Source of the DNA: an uncultured Eubacteriales bacterium
GTDB lineage: Bacteria > Bacillota > Clostridia > Oscillospirales > CAG-382
Reading direction: 5' to 3'
Assembly (NCBI GenBank): GCA_900548115.1
Contig: URJL01000008.1
Coordinates: 1 to 63,606, forward strand
DNA: 63,606 nucleotides
Shown here: piece by piece, positions 51,140 through 60,641 of the stretch
Layout: every line of letters starts with the position of its first letter
Position numbering within the stretch: the stretch's first letter is position 1
The notes under the pieces: model-generated
Database searches by the model: none
Seen by the model: only the letters and a program-made list of their open reading frames with translations
Told to the model about the DNA's origin: nothing
Translations under genes and position numbers: made by a program

Positions 51140-51538
51140 AACATATATAGTGTACTTTTTCTTTTTCTTCAAAAAAGAAAAAGTGCCAAAAAAGCACATA
51201 CTCCCCGTTATAGGCAAAAATGCTGCGTCACCGAGTATGTGCCCGAGTTTCGGACGCAAAGCGTCCAAAACTCCGAAACCTTGCTGAAAGTTGGGCGAAG
51301 CCCTTAAGAATCCCTTAATTGTACAAATTTGTTACGCTCGATCGGGAATGTTCCGTCAGCAATTGCCGCCGGTACGGGTCGCGCTTTGCACGGAAAAATT
51401 GCACAAAACGGAAAAGGCAAGAGAACGTTCCCCGTCAACATAGTAGGGGCGACCGTCGGTCGCCCGCCGAGTTTGCACCGACATAACGTCGAGCGCGCCG
51501 AAGCCTCCCCCACTTTCACTCAAAAAGGAGCAAACGAT
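51140..51538 (+). repeat. Family D element D2, filling the def-fmt gap
   Basis: 399 bases without a gene. In order: U-rich hairpin GTACTTTTTCTT with complement (51152-51186), hairpin GAGTTTCGGACGC/GCGTCC-AAAACTC (51245-51273), small hairpin GGGC-GAA-GCCC (51293-51303), the shared segment AATCCCTTAATTGTACAAAT and TGTTACGCTCGATC (51309-51344), GGGTCGCGCTTTGC (51378), and GGGCGACC-GTC-GGTCGCCC (51448-51466). fmt starts at 51539 after AAAGGAG. Confidence 0.8.
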
Positions 51539-52483
51539 ATGAGTCATTTATCCATCCTGTTCATGGGCACTCCCGATTTTGCCGAAGCGTCGCTTCGCGC
51601 CTTGTGCGAGGCGGGCGAAAAGGTCGTCGGAGTCGTCACGGGCGAGGACAAGCGCACGGGACGGGGTATGAAGCTTACGTATTCCGAAGTCAAAAGCTAC
51701 GCGCTTTCGCGTTCGCTTCCGATTTATCAGCCCGCGACTTTAAAAGACGGCGCAATCGCGCCGATTCTTGACGAGCTTCACCCCGACGTCATTGTCGTGG
51801 TCGCTTACGGAAAAATCCTTCCCGAATATGTTCTCTCCGCGCCGAAATACGGCTGTATCAACATCCACGGTTCCCTTCTTCCGCGCTATCGCGGCGCGGC
51901 GCCGATCCAGCGGGCGGTCTTGAACGGAGACCGCGTTACGGGCGTTACAAGCATGTATATGGCGAAAGGGCTTGACACGGGCGACATCATCTTTTCCGAA
52001 AAGACCGAGATCGGCGAAAATGAGACGGTCGGCGAGCTTTGGGATCGCCTTTCGCTTCTCGGCGGAAAAGTGCTTTTGAAAACGCTCGACGCTCTGGAAC
52101 AGGGCGATGCGCCGCGCACGGCGCAGAACGACGCCGAATCGACCTATGCCGCCAAGATCACAAAAGAAGAAACGCTTCTTGACTTCGCAAGACCCGCATC
52201 CTGCGTGCATAACACGATCCGCGGAATGTCGCCGTATCCCGCCGCCTACGCCTATCTCGGCGAAACGCCCGTAAAGCTGTACGACAGCCTTGTGTGCGAG
52301 GGAGTCGGAACGCCCGGCGAGGTTCTCTCTCTTTCGCCCGACGGCGTTGTGATCGCGTGCGGAGAGGGCGCGGTGAAGATCGGTTCTTTCAAGCCCGAGG
52401 GAAGCCGCCGTATGTCGGCGGGCGATATGATCAACGGCAGAAAAATTTCGAAAGAAAGCCGCTTTACGGCAAAACCCGAATAA
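51539..52483 (+). CDS. fmt: Methionyl-tRNA formyltransferase
   Basis: 314 aa from the ATG at 51539 with AAAAGGAG upstream. Formylates Met-tRNA for initiation using 10-formyl-THF. MGTPDFAEASLRAL near 8-21, the catalytic region NIHGSLLPRYRGAAPIQ near 106-122 (Asn, His) and GDIIFSEKTEIGENET with Asp near 145 fit Fmt. The C-terminal OB-type domain is present. Together with def it forms the usual pair, here separated by D2. Confidence 0.96.
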   Translation: MSHLSILFMGTPDFAEASLRALCEAGEKVVGVVTGEDKRTGRGMKLTYSEVKSYALSRSLPIYQPATLKDGAIAPILDELHPDVIVVVAYGKILPEYVLSAPKYGCINIHGSLLPRYRGAAPIQRAVLNGDRVTGVTSMYMAKGLDTGDIIFSEKTEIGENETVGELWDRLSLLGGKVLLKTLDALEQGDAPRTAQNDAESTYAAKITKEETLLDFARPASCVHNTIRGMSPYPAAYAYLGETPVKLYDSLVCEGVGTPGEVLSLSPDGVVIACGEGAVKIGSFKPEGSRRMSAGDMINGRKISKESRFTAKPE

Positions 52484-52531
52484 ACCTTACCGAAACGACA
52501 AAAAACAAAAATACGAATGGAGCGCTTTATC

Positions 52532-53221
52532 ATGCCCGATTATTACACACTGTATTTTCTGATGATTCTTGCCATGCTGTTTGCCGGCTGGGCGCAGATC
52601 AACGTCAAAACCACCTTTTCGAAATACTCCCGCGTTTCCAACGCCGCCGGTATGACCGGCTTTGACGCGGCGCGGAAAATTCTCGACGCGAACGGACTTT
52701 ACAACATCCGAATCGAACAAGTCGCGGGCGAGCTGACCGACCATTACGACCCGAAAGCGGGCGTTATCCGTCTTTCCTCGGGCGTTTACGGAAGCACCTC
52801 CGCCGCCGCCATAGGCGTCGCCTCGCACGAGGCGGGACACGCCGTACAGCATGCCGTCGGCTATTTTCCCATCAAGGTGCGCACCGCCATCATTCCGATC
52901 TGCAATATCGGCTCAACGCTTGCGTGGCCGCTGATTCTTTTGGGCATCATTTTGAGTTTTCCCGATCTTGCCATGCTCGGCGTGGCATTTTTCTCACTCG
53001 CTACCGTTTTTCAGCTTGTGACGCTCCCGTGCGAATTCAACGCCAGTGCCCGCGCGATGGAAGCGCTGCGGAACGACGGACGGCTGAATTCGTCCGATCT
53101 TGCCGCCGCGTCCAAGACCCTCCGCGCCGCCGCGCTGACCTATGTCGCGGCGCTCGCGGTCTCGCTGCTCAACCTTTTGCGTATTATCGCAATGGTGAAC
53201 GGAAACAACCGAAGAAGATAA
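52532..53221 (+). CDS. Membrane zinc metallopeptidase (YugP family)
   Basis: 229 aa from the ATG at 52532; GGAG lies nine bases upstream inside the codons of an earlier ATG. N-terminal membrane helix (about 6-20), DAARKILDANGL, then the zinc motif ASHEAGHAVQHA (HEAGH near 107-111) and three further membrane helices. This matches the neutral zinc metallopeptidase YugP type; substrate unknown. It sits between fmt and rsmB as in many Clostridia. Confidence 0.93.
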   Translation: MPDYYTLYFLMILAMLFAGWAQINVKTTFSKYSRVSNAAGMTGFDAARKILDANGLYNIRIEQVAGELTDHYDPKAGVIRLSSGVYGSTSAAAIGVASHEAGHAVQHAVGYFPIKVRTAIIPICNIGSTLAWPLILLGIILSFPDLAMLGVAFFSLATVFQLVTLPCEFNASARAMEALRNDGRLNSSDLAAASKTLRAAALTYVAALAVSLLNLLRIIAMVNGNNRRR

Positions 53222-53269
53222 TTTTCCCGCCCGAAAAACGGGCAAAGCAAAGAATAGAAAGGACAAAAC

Positions 53270-54595
53270 GTGACACCGAGACAAGCCGCATTATTATCCG
53301 TCAATTCCTGCATCAAAAACGACCGCTATGTCAATCTTGAGCTTTCGTCGGTCCTTCGCAAATACAAGTTTGAGGGCATCGACCGCGCTTTTTTCACCGC
53401 GCTTTTTTACGGCACGGTCGAAAAAACGCTGACCCTCGATTATGTCATCCGCATGCTCTCGTCGATTCCGTTCGACAGGCTTGACCACATGGTTCTTTGC
53501 CTTGTGCGGATCGGGCTTTATCAGATTCTTTTCATGGATCGTGTGCCCGATCATGCCGCCGTAGACGAGTCGGTCGAGCTTGCCAAGCGCTATTGCCCGA
53601 AAAGCTCGGTGGGCTTTGTCAACGCCGTTTTGCGTTCCGCCGTGCGGGAAAAGAACGCGCTGTTTGAAAAAATGAAAAATGAAAAAGGGCTTTACGGCGT
53701 TTCGGTTCTTTCGAGCATACCCGAGGACATTCTGCGCGTTTACGCCGATTCCTACGGAGAAGACACGGCAAAAAAAATCGCCGCGCATTTTGCGTGCGCG
53801 TCGCCCTCGGTCACGCTCCGCACAAACACGCTGAAAACAACGCGCGAAAAGCTTCTGGCGGCGCTGGGATCGATCGCGTCGCCGACCGCCCTTTCCCCCT
53901 GCGGAATCCGCCTTTCGGGCTCGTTTCCCGTGGAGGAGCTGTTCGGCTTTTCCGACGGACTGTTTTTTGTCCAGGACGAAGCGTCGCAGCTTGCGGCGGG
54001 ACTTTTGAAAAAAGAGGACGTTCCCGCGGGCGGCATCGTCGTCGATGTCTGCGCCTGCCCCGGCGGAAAGAGCTTTTCGGCGGCGATCTCGCTTGAAGAC
54101 AAGGCGGTCTTTTACGATTTTGACCTTCACGAGAATAAATTGAGTCTTATCCGCTCGGGCGCGGAGCGTCTCGGGATCACCTCGATCACGACCGCCGCAC
54201 GCGACGGGCGCGACCCCGATCCCGCGCTCTTCGAAAAAGCCTCCGCCGTGATTTGCGACGTGCCCTGTTCGGGGCTGGGCGTTCTTGCCAAGAAGCCCGA
54301 CATTCGGTACAAGCCCGTTTCGGATTCGCAGCGCCTGCCCGATATCCAGCGCGAAATTCTCAAAAATTCCGCAAAATACGTAAAGGCGGGCGGCGTTTTG
54401 ATCTATTCGACCTGCACGTTGAACAAGCGGGAAAACGAGGACATCGTAGAAACCTTTTTGAAAGAAAATCCCGCCTTTTCGCTTTCCGACGAGGAAATCG
54501 TAAACGGAAAACGCGGCATGGCGACGCTTTTCCCCTATGAATACGACACCGACGGCTTTTTTATGGCAAAACTGAAAAAAGGAGGAAAAGCATGA
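53270..54595 (+). CDS. rsmB: 16S rRNA (cytosine-967-C5)-methyltransferase RsmB
   Basis: 441 aa, GTG start with AAAGGAC upstream. N-terminal NusB-like RNA-binding domain (about 1-135, with FFTALFYGTVEKTLTLDYVI), then a Rossmann methyltransferase with CACPGGKSFSAA near 260 (SAM site) and CDVPCSGLG near 327-335 carrying one catalytic Cys and YSTCTLN near 382-388 the other. It overlaps rlmN by four bases (ATGA). Confidence 0.95.
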   Translation: MTPRQAALLSVNSCIKNDRYVNLELSSVLRKYKFEGIDRAFFTALFYGTVEKTLTLDYVIRMLSSIPFDRLDHMVLCLVRIGLYQILFMDRVPDHAAVDESVELAKRYCPKSSVGFVNAVLRSAVREKNALFEKMKNEKGLYGVSVLSSIPEDILRVYADSYGEDTAKKIAAHFACASPSVTLRTNTLKTTREKLLAALGSIASPTALSPCGIRLSGSFPVEELFGFSDGLFFVQDEASQLAAGLLKKEDVPAGGIVVDVCACPGGKSFSAAISLEDKAVFYDFDLHENKLSLIRSGAERLGITSITTAARDGRDPDPALFEKASAVICDVPCSGLGVLAKKPDIRYKPVSDSQRLPDIQREILKNSAKYVKAGGVLIYSTCTLNKRENEDIVETFLKENPAFSLSDEEIVNGKRGMATLFPYEYDTDGFFMAKLKKGGKA

Positions 54596-55701
54596 TCGAA
54601 GAAAACCGCCTTTCCCCCGCCCCGCAAACGCCGTTTTCGGAACAAAAATGCGATATCGCAAGTCTTACACCCATGGAGCTTTCCCAATATTTGAAAGAGC
54701 TTTCCGAAAAAACGGGCGTCAAGATCCCCCCTTTCCGCACGGGGCAGATCTTTTCGTGGATCACAAGCGGCGCACGCGATTTTGAGGAGATGACCAATCT
54801 TCCGAAGGAGCTTCGCGCGACGCTTTCCGAGAACGCCTATATCGCAACGCCGACCGTTCGGAAAAAGCTGGTCTCGGCGATCGACGGGACGGTCAAATAC
54901 TTATTCGAGCTTTACGACGGCGAATGTATCGAGAGCGTTTTCATGCGCTATCACCACGGAAACACCCTTTGCATTTCGTCGCAAGCGGGCTGCCGCATGG
55001 GCTGCCGCTTCTGCGCCTCCACCATGGCGGGACTTTCGCGCAACCTTACCCCGTCGGAAATTTTGGGGCAGGTCATCGCCGCAAACCGCGACACGGGCGA
55101 GCGCGTTTCGAACATCGTGATGATGGGAATCGGTGAGCCTTTGGACAATTACGACAATGTGCGGAAATTTTTAACGCTCGTCAACGAAAAAAACGGCTTG
55201 AATATCGGCTATCGGCACATATCGCTCTCGACCTGCGGGATCGTTCCGAACATTCTGCGGCTCGCCGACGAAAATCTGCCGATCACCCTTTCGGTATCGC
55301 TTCACAACCCCGATCAAGCCGATCGGGAAGCTATTATGCCGATCGCCAAAAAATATTCTCTTTCCGAGCTTATGGCGGCGTGCCGCACTTATATTGAAAA
55401 GGGCGGAAAGCGCATATCCTTTGAATATACCATGATCGAGGGACAAAACGACACCCCCGAAAAAGCGCGCGCTCTTGCAAAGCTGCTTTCGGGAATGCTG
55501 TGTCATGTAAATCTCATTCCCTTAAATTCGGTCGAGGGGCGCGATTACCGCAAGAGCGGCAAAGAAACCATTGCGCGTTTTGTCTCAATCCTCGAAAAAA
55601 ACGGCATCACCGCCACCGTTCGCCGCAAGCTCGGTTCGGATATCGACGCAAGCTGCGGACAGCTGAGAAGGGCGAATGCGTCACATCACTCCGTGATGTG
55701 A
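54592..55701 (+). CDS. rlmN: 23S rRNA/tRNA (adenine-C2)-methyltransferase RlmN
   Basis: 369 aa, ATG overlapping the rsmB stop. Radical SAM enzyme that methylates A2503 of 23S rRNA and A37 of tRNAs. Cluster motif CRMGCRFCAS (about 132-141), NIVMMGIGEPLDNYDNV near 179, and the C-terminal catalytic Cys in GSDIDASCGQLR near 348-359. The final residues after GQLR (RANASHHSVM) fall in hairpin sequence: TCACATCA pairs with TGATGTGA at 55681-55701, and the stop codon is inside that stem. Confidence 0.95.
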   Translation: MIEENRLSPAPQTPFSEQKCDIASLTPMELSQYLKELSEKTGVKIPPFRTGQIFSWITSGARDFEEMTNLPKELRATLSENAYIATPTVRKKLVSAIDGTVKYLFELYDGECIESVFMRYHHGNTLCISSQAGCRMGCRFCASTMAGLSRNLTPSEILGQVIAANRDTGERVSNIVMMGIGEPLDNYDNVRKFLTLVNEKNGLNIGYRHISLSTCGIVPNILRLADENLPITLSVSLHNPDQADREAIMPIAKKYSLSELMAACRTYIEKGGKRISFEYTMIEGQNDTPEKARALAKLLSGMLCHVNLIPLNSVEGRDYRKSGKETIARFVSILEKNGITATVRRKLGSDIDASCGQLRRANASHHSVM

Positions 55702-56150
55702 GAGAAATTTTGCCTGCGGCAAAATGCTCCCGTGCGCTCATGCCGAAGGCATGGGCGAATGCAAAAAAGTAAACTTTTGCCGACATAACACGCTCCGGTT
55801 ACCGGACAAATTTGTTGTGTCTTGCCCTTCGGGCGGAGTATCTTTCTTCCGAAAAGAGCACACACATCCTTTACCGACTGAATTTTTGTGTCGGCAAGTG
55901 TGTGCCCGAGTTTCGGACGCAAAGCGCCCAAAACTCCGAATCGTCTTTGTAATTGACTGCCAAAGAAAAGCGATTTAAGGGCTTGCACCCTTAAAAATCC
56001 CCCGATTGTACAAAACTGTTATGCTCAATCAAAAACGGTATGTTCCCCTCTTTCGCTATTGCGGGTCGCGCTTCGCGCGGTAAAATTATACGAATCGGGA
56101 AGAGGAAAAACAAGCCGTAACGACCGTCGGAATTCAATTTTACCCCACCC
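55681..56150 (+). repeat. Family D element D3, filling the rlmN-stp gap
   Basis: More than 450 bases without a gene. Hairpins at 55681-55701 (containing the rlmN stop) and 55709-55725 (TTTTGCC-TGC-GGCAAAA), then GAGTTTCGGACGC/GCGCCC-AAAACTC (55908-55936), TTTAAGGG/CCCTTAAA (55974-55995), the shared segment AATCCCCCGATTGTACAAAA (55996-56015) and ATGCTCAATCA, GGGTCGCGCTTCGCGCGG (56062), and a family A half arm with CGACCGTCGGAATTCAATTT (56125-56144). stp starts at 56215. Confidence 0.82.
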
Positions 56151-56214
56151 GTGTTTTGTTGCCGTAACGGCGAACGCGCCCATTCGAAGAAAGACAACCC
56201 AAAGGAGAAAAAGC

Positions 56215-56967
56215 ATGAACTATTTCGGAATGACCGACATCGGAAGAGTCCGCGACACCAATCAGGACAGTTTTTTTGTCGGAAGAATCCTGCCCGACGA
56301 AGAGGAGGAGATCCTTCTTGCCGCCGTCTGTGACGGAATGGGCGGTGCGAACGGCGGATCGGTCGCGAGCAAGCTTTGCATCGACACCTATGTCCGCGAG
56401 ATCGAAAAGGGCATGGCGGGCATTCTTCGCGAAAAACTGCCGCCCGATGTGTGCGAAAGCATTATGACCTATGCGGTGGGGTGCGCCAATCGCGCCGTTT
56501 ACACCGCGTCGCGCGAAAATCCCGCTCTGCGCGGAATGGGAACGACGATCGTTTCCATGCTGGTCTTTCGCGGGGCGGTCTATGCCGTGAATGTCGGCGA
56601 CAGCCGTCTTTACATCCACACGCTCGACGGCATTTCTCAGCTGACGCACGATCATTCTTACGTACAGACGCTGGTCGATCAGGGAAAACTGCGTCCCGAG
56701 GAAGCCAAAAATCATCCCAATAAAAACGTCATCATGCGCGCGGTCGGAACCGAGCAGACTGTGACCCCCGATTATTTCAAAGTTCTGCCCGACCGAAAGG
56801 ATTTTCTTTTGTGCTCGGACGGTCTTTCGAACTTTTTAACGTGTGCCGATATCGAGACCCTTCTCCGCCGTCACGAATCGGCGCAGGAGGCGGTAAAAGC
56901 GCTGATCCGCCTTGCCAACGAGCGCGGCGGCGGCGACAACATCACCGCGGTTTTGCTCCGCATGTAA
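56215..56967 (+). CDS. stp: PP2C-type serine/threonine phosphatase
   Basis: 250 aa from the ATG at 56215 with AAAGGAG upstream. Removes phosphates placed by PrkC. PP2C metal motifs: DIGRVRDTNQDSF near 8-20, CDGMGGANGG near 40-49, VGDSRLYI near 130-137, THDHS near 145 and GGGDNITAVL near 240-249. It precedes prkC by 60 bases, the standard pair. Confidence 0.95.
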   Translation: MNYFGMTDIGRVRDTNQDSFFVGRILPDEEEEILLAAVCDGMGGANGGSVASKLCIDTYVREIEKGMAGILREKLPPDVCESIMTYAVGCANRAVYTASRENPALRGMGTTIVSMLVFRGAVYAVNVGDSRLYIHTLDGISQLTHDHSYVQTLVDQGKLRPEEAKNHPNKNVIMRAVGTEQTVTPDYFKVLPDRKDFLLCSDGLSNFLTCADIETLLRRHESAQEAVKALIRLANERGGGDNITAVLLRM

Positions 56968-57027
56968 GCCTGCAAAAAACCGAAAACCGCTCTTTCGAAT
57001 TGTCCGTAAATAAAAGGAGACACCGTT

Positions 57028-58956
57028 ATGGAACGTTATGAACAGTATATCGGCGCGGTCTTAAACAACCGCTACAAGGTCGAACAGCTCATCGGGATCG
57101 GCGGCATGGCGTATGTTTTCAAAGCCACGGTTCTGCCCGGCGGCGAGACGGTCGCCGTAAAGATCTTGAACGACGAGTCGCGCAACGACGAAAAAGCCGT
57201 TCAGCGCTTTGTCAATGAAAGCCGCACGGTCTCGATGCTGTCTCATCCGAACATCGTCCGCATTACCGATGTGGCGTTTGACTGCGACATTCAGTATATC
57301 GTCATGGAATACGTCGACGGTATCACGCTGAAGGAATACATCGATTACAAAAAAAAGCTCGAATGGCGCGAGGCGGTTTATTACATCTCGCAGGTACTGC
57401 GCGCGCTCGAGCATGCGCATTCGATGGGGATCATCCACCGCGACGTGAAGCCGCAGAATATCATGATCACCCGCGACGGCGCCATCAAGGTCATGGATTT
57501 CGGAATCGCCAAGGTGCTGAATTCCGAGACCATCACCATGACCGACAAGGCGATCGGCACGGTCAATTACATCAGCCCCGAGCAAGCCAGCGGAAAAACC
57601 GTCGGTTTTTCGTCGGATATCTATTCGGTCGGCGTTATGCTGTATGAAATGACGACGGGAACGCTTCCCTTTGTGGCGGACAGTCCCATGGCGGTCGCCA
57701 TGATGCAGATTCAAAACGAACCGCAGGAACCGACCGAGCTTTGTCCCGAACTGCCGTTGGGACTGGAACAGATCATTCTCAAAGCCATGCGCAAAGAGCC
57801 CGACGACCGTTTTTCGTCGTGCGAGGCGATGGACAAGGCACTTGCTTTGGTCGTCGACGACCCGACGACCGTCTTTTCCGACCATTCGTCCGGCGATAAA
57901 AAACGCCGTGTGAAAGGACTTTCGGGTTCGACCAAACCGAAAGCGACGCTTCTTCCCGTTATCGCGGGCGTTACCGCCGCATTCTTCATCGCGGCGGCAG
58001 GCGCGGGCATTGCCATCGGCAGAAAAGCCTACGCCGAGTGGAATCACGTGGGCGAGGATGTCAAAGTCCCCGAGCTTATTGGCGAGATCTATTCCGACAC
58101 GCTGGAGCAGTCGCTTCGCGAACAAAATATCGAACCCGTCGTCGAATATGTCCGCAACGACCCCGAAAAGCAGATCGGGGAAATTCTCGATCAAGACCCC
58201 ACGGGCGGCGGTTCGCGCCGTCTTGCCGAGGGCGAAACGGCGTTTCGTCTGACGCTTAAAGTCAACGCCGAGCCCGGCAAGATCATTTTGGACGATTATG
58301 TCAACACCGACGCGCGCGTTGCGGGAATGGAGCTGAAAAAATTAAATCTTCCGTATACGGTCGTAAACCGCAACGACGACACCGTTATCGAAGGCTATGT
58401 CATCCGCACCGAGCCCGCCGCCGGGACGACGATGGAGGAGGGCGATTCGGTCGTTCTTTACGTAAGCTCGGGCGCGTCGCTTTCGACCACCGCGGTTCCC
58501 AACGTTGCGGGACTTACGCTGGACGAAGCAAAGAAAGCGCTTCAGATCAAAAAGATCAGCGTCGGCGAGATACGGTATGAGGATTCGGAAAAGCCTGCCG
58601 GCACGGTTCTTTCGGTAACGCCCGGGGCGGGCGAAAAGGTTCCCGAAAAGATCACCTCCGCCTCCCTTACCGTGAGCAACGGCGCGCGTTTTGTCGAGCC
58701 GATCGAACAGCCCGTTCCGAGCGACGCAGACGAGACCGATACGGAGCATGAAAGCCCCGACGTAAAAGCCGAAGAAAGCACGGATCATCGGTCCGACGAG
58801 GAAAACAAGGAAAAGCAAGAACCTGAAACCGATCACCCCGCCCCCGCGCCGACTCCCGCCCCTACGCCGACCCCCGACCGTGATCCCGCTTCGCCCGACG
58901 ACGGCGAGGACGTTCCGTCGCCCGATTCGCATATCCCCGCGCCGTCGGAAGTGTGA
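57028..58956 (+). CDS. prkC: PASTA-domain serine/threonine protein kinase
   Basis: 642 aa, ATG with AAAGGAG. Kinase domain (about 10-275): IGIGGMAYVFKA P-loop, VAVKIL Lys near 44, HRDVKPQNIMI near 139-149 and DFGIAK near 159. One membrane helix (about 311-331). Three PASTA repeats outside (about 340-420, 421-485 and 488-555), then an acidic and proline-rich tail of about 85 residues (many Pro-Ala-Pro-Thr). PASTA domains bind peptidoglycan fragments, so it reports cell-wall state. It is paired with stp. Confidence 0.95.
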   Translation: MERYEQYIGAVLNNRYKVEQLIGIGGMAYVFKATVLPGGETVAVKILNDESRNDEKAVQRFVNESRTVSMLSHPNIVRITDVAFDCDIQYIVMEYVDGITLKEYIDYKKKLEWREAVYYISQVLRALEHAHSMGIIHRDVKPQNIMITRDGAIKVMDFGIAKVLNSETITMTDKAIGTVNYISPEQASGKTVGFSSDIYSVGVMLYEMTTGTLPFVADSPMAVAMMQIQNEPQEPTELCPELPLGLEQIILKAMRKEPDDRFSSCEAMDKALALVVDDPTTVFSDHSSGDKKRRVKGLSGSTKPKATLLPVIAGVTAAFFIAAAGAGIAIGRKAYAEWNHVGEDVKVPELIGEIYSDTLEQSLREQNIEPVVEYVRNDPEKQIGEILDQDPTGGGSRRLAEGETAFRLTLKVNAEPGKIILDDYVNTDARVAGMELKKLNLPYTVVNRNDDTVIEGYVIRTEPAAGTTMEEGDSVVLYVSSGASLSTTAVPNVAGLTLDEAKKALQIKKISVGEIRYEDSEKPAGTVLSVTPGAGEKVPEKITSASLTVSNGARFVEPIEQPVPSDADETDTEHESPDVKAEESTDHRSDEENKEKQEPETDHPAPAPTPAPTPTPDRDPASPDDGEDVPSPDSHIPAPSEV

Positions 58957-58970
58957 GGCGGCGTACCGAA

Positions 58971-59882
58971 ATGGAAAAGAAAACAGCAAGACTGATAAAA
59001 GGCGTGGGCGGATTGTATACCGCCCGCACCGCTGAAGGCGAGACGGTGCTTTGCCGTGCGAAAGGCTCGTTCCGAAAGGAGGGCATGCGCCCGCTCCCCG
59101 GTGATTTTGTCACCGTTTCTCCGCAAAAAGAGGGCGACGCGCTCATCACCGAAATTCTTCCGCGCAAAAACTCCCTGATCCGCCCCGCGGGCGCCAACAT
59201 CGACCGCATGATCTTTGTTATCGCGGCGGCAAAGCCCGACCCCGATCTTTATCTGATCGACAAAATGACGGCGGTTTTGCGGCACAACAGCATTGAAACG
59301 TTTCTTTTGATCAACAAAGCGGACGTCGCGCCCGAAAAGGCGAGATGTCTTCGGGAGATCTACGAAAAGGCGGGATTTAAAGCGGCAGTGTTTTCGGCGC
59401 ACCGTGCGGAAGAATATGAAACGACCGCCATAGCACTGCACGAGGAAATGCGGCATTCCGTAAGCTTTTTCACCGGCGCTTCGGGCGTCGGAAAATCGAG
59501 CGTGATCGCCAAGCTGTACCCCGAATTTGCCGAGGAGATGAAAACGGGCACGCTCAGCGAAAAGATCGAGCGCGGCAAACACACGACCCGCAAAACCGAG
59601 CTTTTTCCCATCGGAGAGGACGGTTATATTGCCGACACGCCCGGCTTTTCGATGCTGGAGATCGCGCGCTTCAATCTGATTCCGAAGGACGGATTGCTCG
59701 GCGCTTTTCCCGATATCGAGCGCTTTTCGACTCATTGCCGCTACAGCGACTGCACCCACACCAAAGAAGAGGGATGTGGCGTCTTGGAGGCGGTGCGCGA
59801 GGAAAAAATATCCCCCTCGCGGCAGGAGAGTTTTCGAAAGCTTTTCGACGAGCTGAAACAGACAAACGAATGGGAAAAATGA
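58971..59882 (+). CDS. rsgA: Ribosome small subunit GTPase RsgA
   Basis: 303 aa from the ATG at 58971; GAGG lies twelve bases upstream. Circularly permuted GTPase that matures the 30S subunit: OB fold (about 5-75), NKAD motif LLINKADVA near 115, P-loop GASGVGKSS near 174, DTPGF near 222, and C-terminal zinc cluster CRYSDCTHTKEEGCGV near 256-271. It is next to prkC and thiN; rpe, which often lies between rsgA and thiN, is missing here. Confidence 0.95.
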   Translation: MEKKTARLIKGVGGLYTARTAEGETVLCRAKGSFRKEGMRPLPGDFVTVSPQKEGDALITEILPRKNSLIRPAGANIDRMIFVIAAAKPDPDLYLIDKMTAVLRHNSIETFLLINKADVAPEKARCLREIYEKAGFKAAVFSAHRAEEYETTAIALHEEMRHSVSFFTGASGVGKSSVIAKLYPEFAEEMKTGTLSEKIERGKHTTRKTELFPIGEDGYIADTPGFSMLEIARFNLIPKDGLLGAFPDIERFSTHCRYSDCTHTKEEGCGVLEAVREEKISPSRQESFRKLFDELKQTNEWEK

Positions 59883-59925
59883 ACGCGGAACGCGAAAACG
59901 ATCGAAAACACGAAGGACACAAAAT

Positions 59926-60594
59926 ATGAAGGACATAAACGAAAAAAAGAACCGCTGTTTTCTTTTTGTCGGCGGGCGGGACTTTTCTCCCGAATATCTG
60001 ACCGATCTTCCGATAAAGGGCGATTGCGTCATCGCCGCCGATTCGGGCTGCGAAACCCTTGAAAAATTAAAAACGCGGCTTCCCGATCTTTGCCCGGATT
60101 TGATCCTCGGCGATATGGATTCCTTTGATAAAAGCCGTCTGCCCTCGCTTTTTCCGCACGTTCCGTTTCACGCCTTTCCGCCCGAAAAAGACGACACCGA
60201 TTCGGCGCTTGCCGTCGACACGGCGCTCTCTCTCGGTTATCGAAAGCTTTATCTCATCGGCGGTCTGGGCGGAAGGCTCGATCACACGCTCAACAACGTC
60301 TTTTTGCTGGAGGATATCCGAAAAAGGGGTGCAAAGGGTGTTTTGACCGACGGAAAAAACCGTGCTTATCTTGCCGAAGAGAAAAACGAAATTGTGAAAA
60401 ACGGGCGGAAATATGTCTCGCTCATCCCGCTGGACGAAATTGTTTACGACGTGGAAATGCGCGGCTTTTTCTATCCCTTTAAAGCCGAAAAGCTTCTTCG
60501 CCGCCGTTTTGTGACGGTCTCCAACGAGCTTACGGGCGACCGCGGCGAAATTTCGGTCGGAAGCGGCACGGCGCTGATCGTCGAGACGGTCTGA
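59926..60594 (+). CDS. thiN: Thiamine diphosphokinase
   Basis: 222 aa, ATG with GAAGGAC. Converts thiamine to thiamine diphosphate. ILGDMDSFDK near 64-73, EKDDTDSALA near 86-95 (acidic metal and ATP site) and LIGGLGGRLDHTLNNVFLL near 109-127 are conserved. The beta-rich C-terminal half is present. Spacing to rsgA is 43 bases. Confidence 0.94.
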   Translation: MKDINEKKNRCFLFVGGRDFSPEYLTDLPIKGDCVIAADSGCETLEKLKTRLPDLCPDLILGDMDSFDKSRLPSLFPHVPFHAFPPEKDDTDSALAVDTALSLGYRKLYLIGGLGGRLDHTLNNVFLLEDIRKRGAKGVLTDGKNRAYLAEEKNEIVKNGRKYVSLIPLDEIVYDVEMRGFFYPFKAEKLLRRRFVTVSNELTGDRGEISVGSGTALIVETV

Positions 60595-60641
60595 ATTCTC
60601 AAAGCGCAAAAAGCCAAAAGGGAAAAAATAAAGGAGACGTT

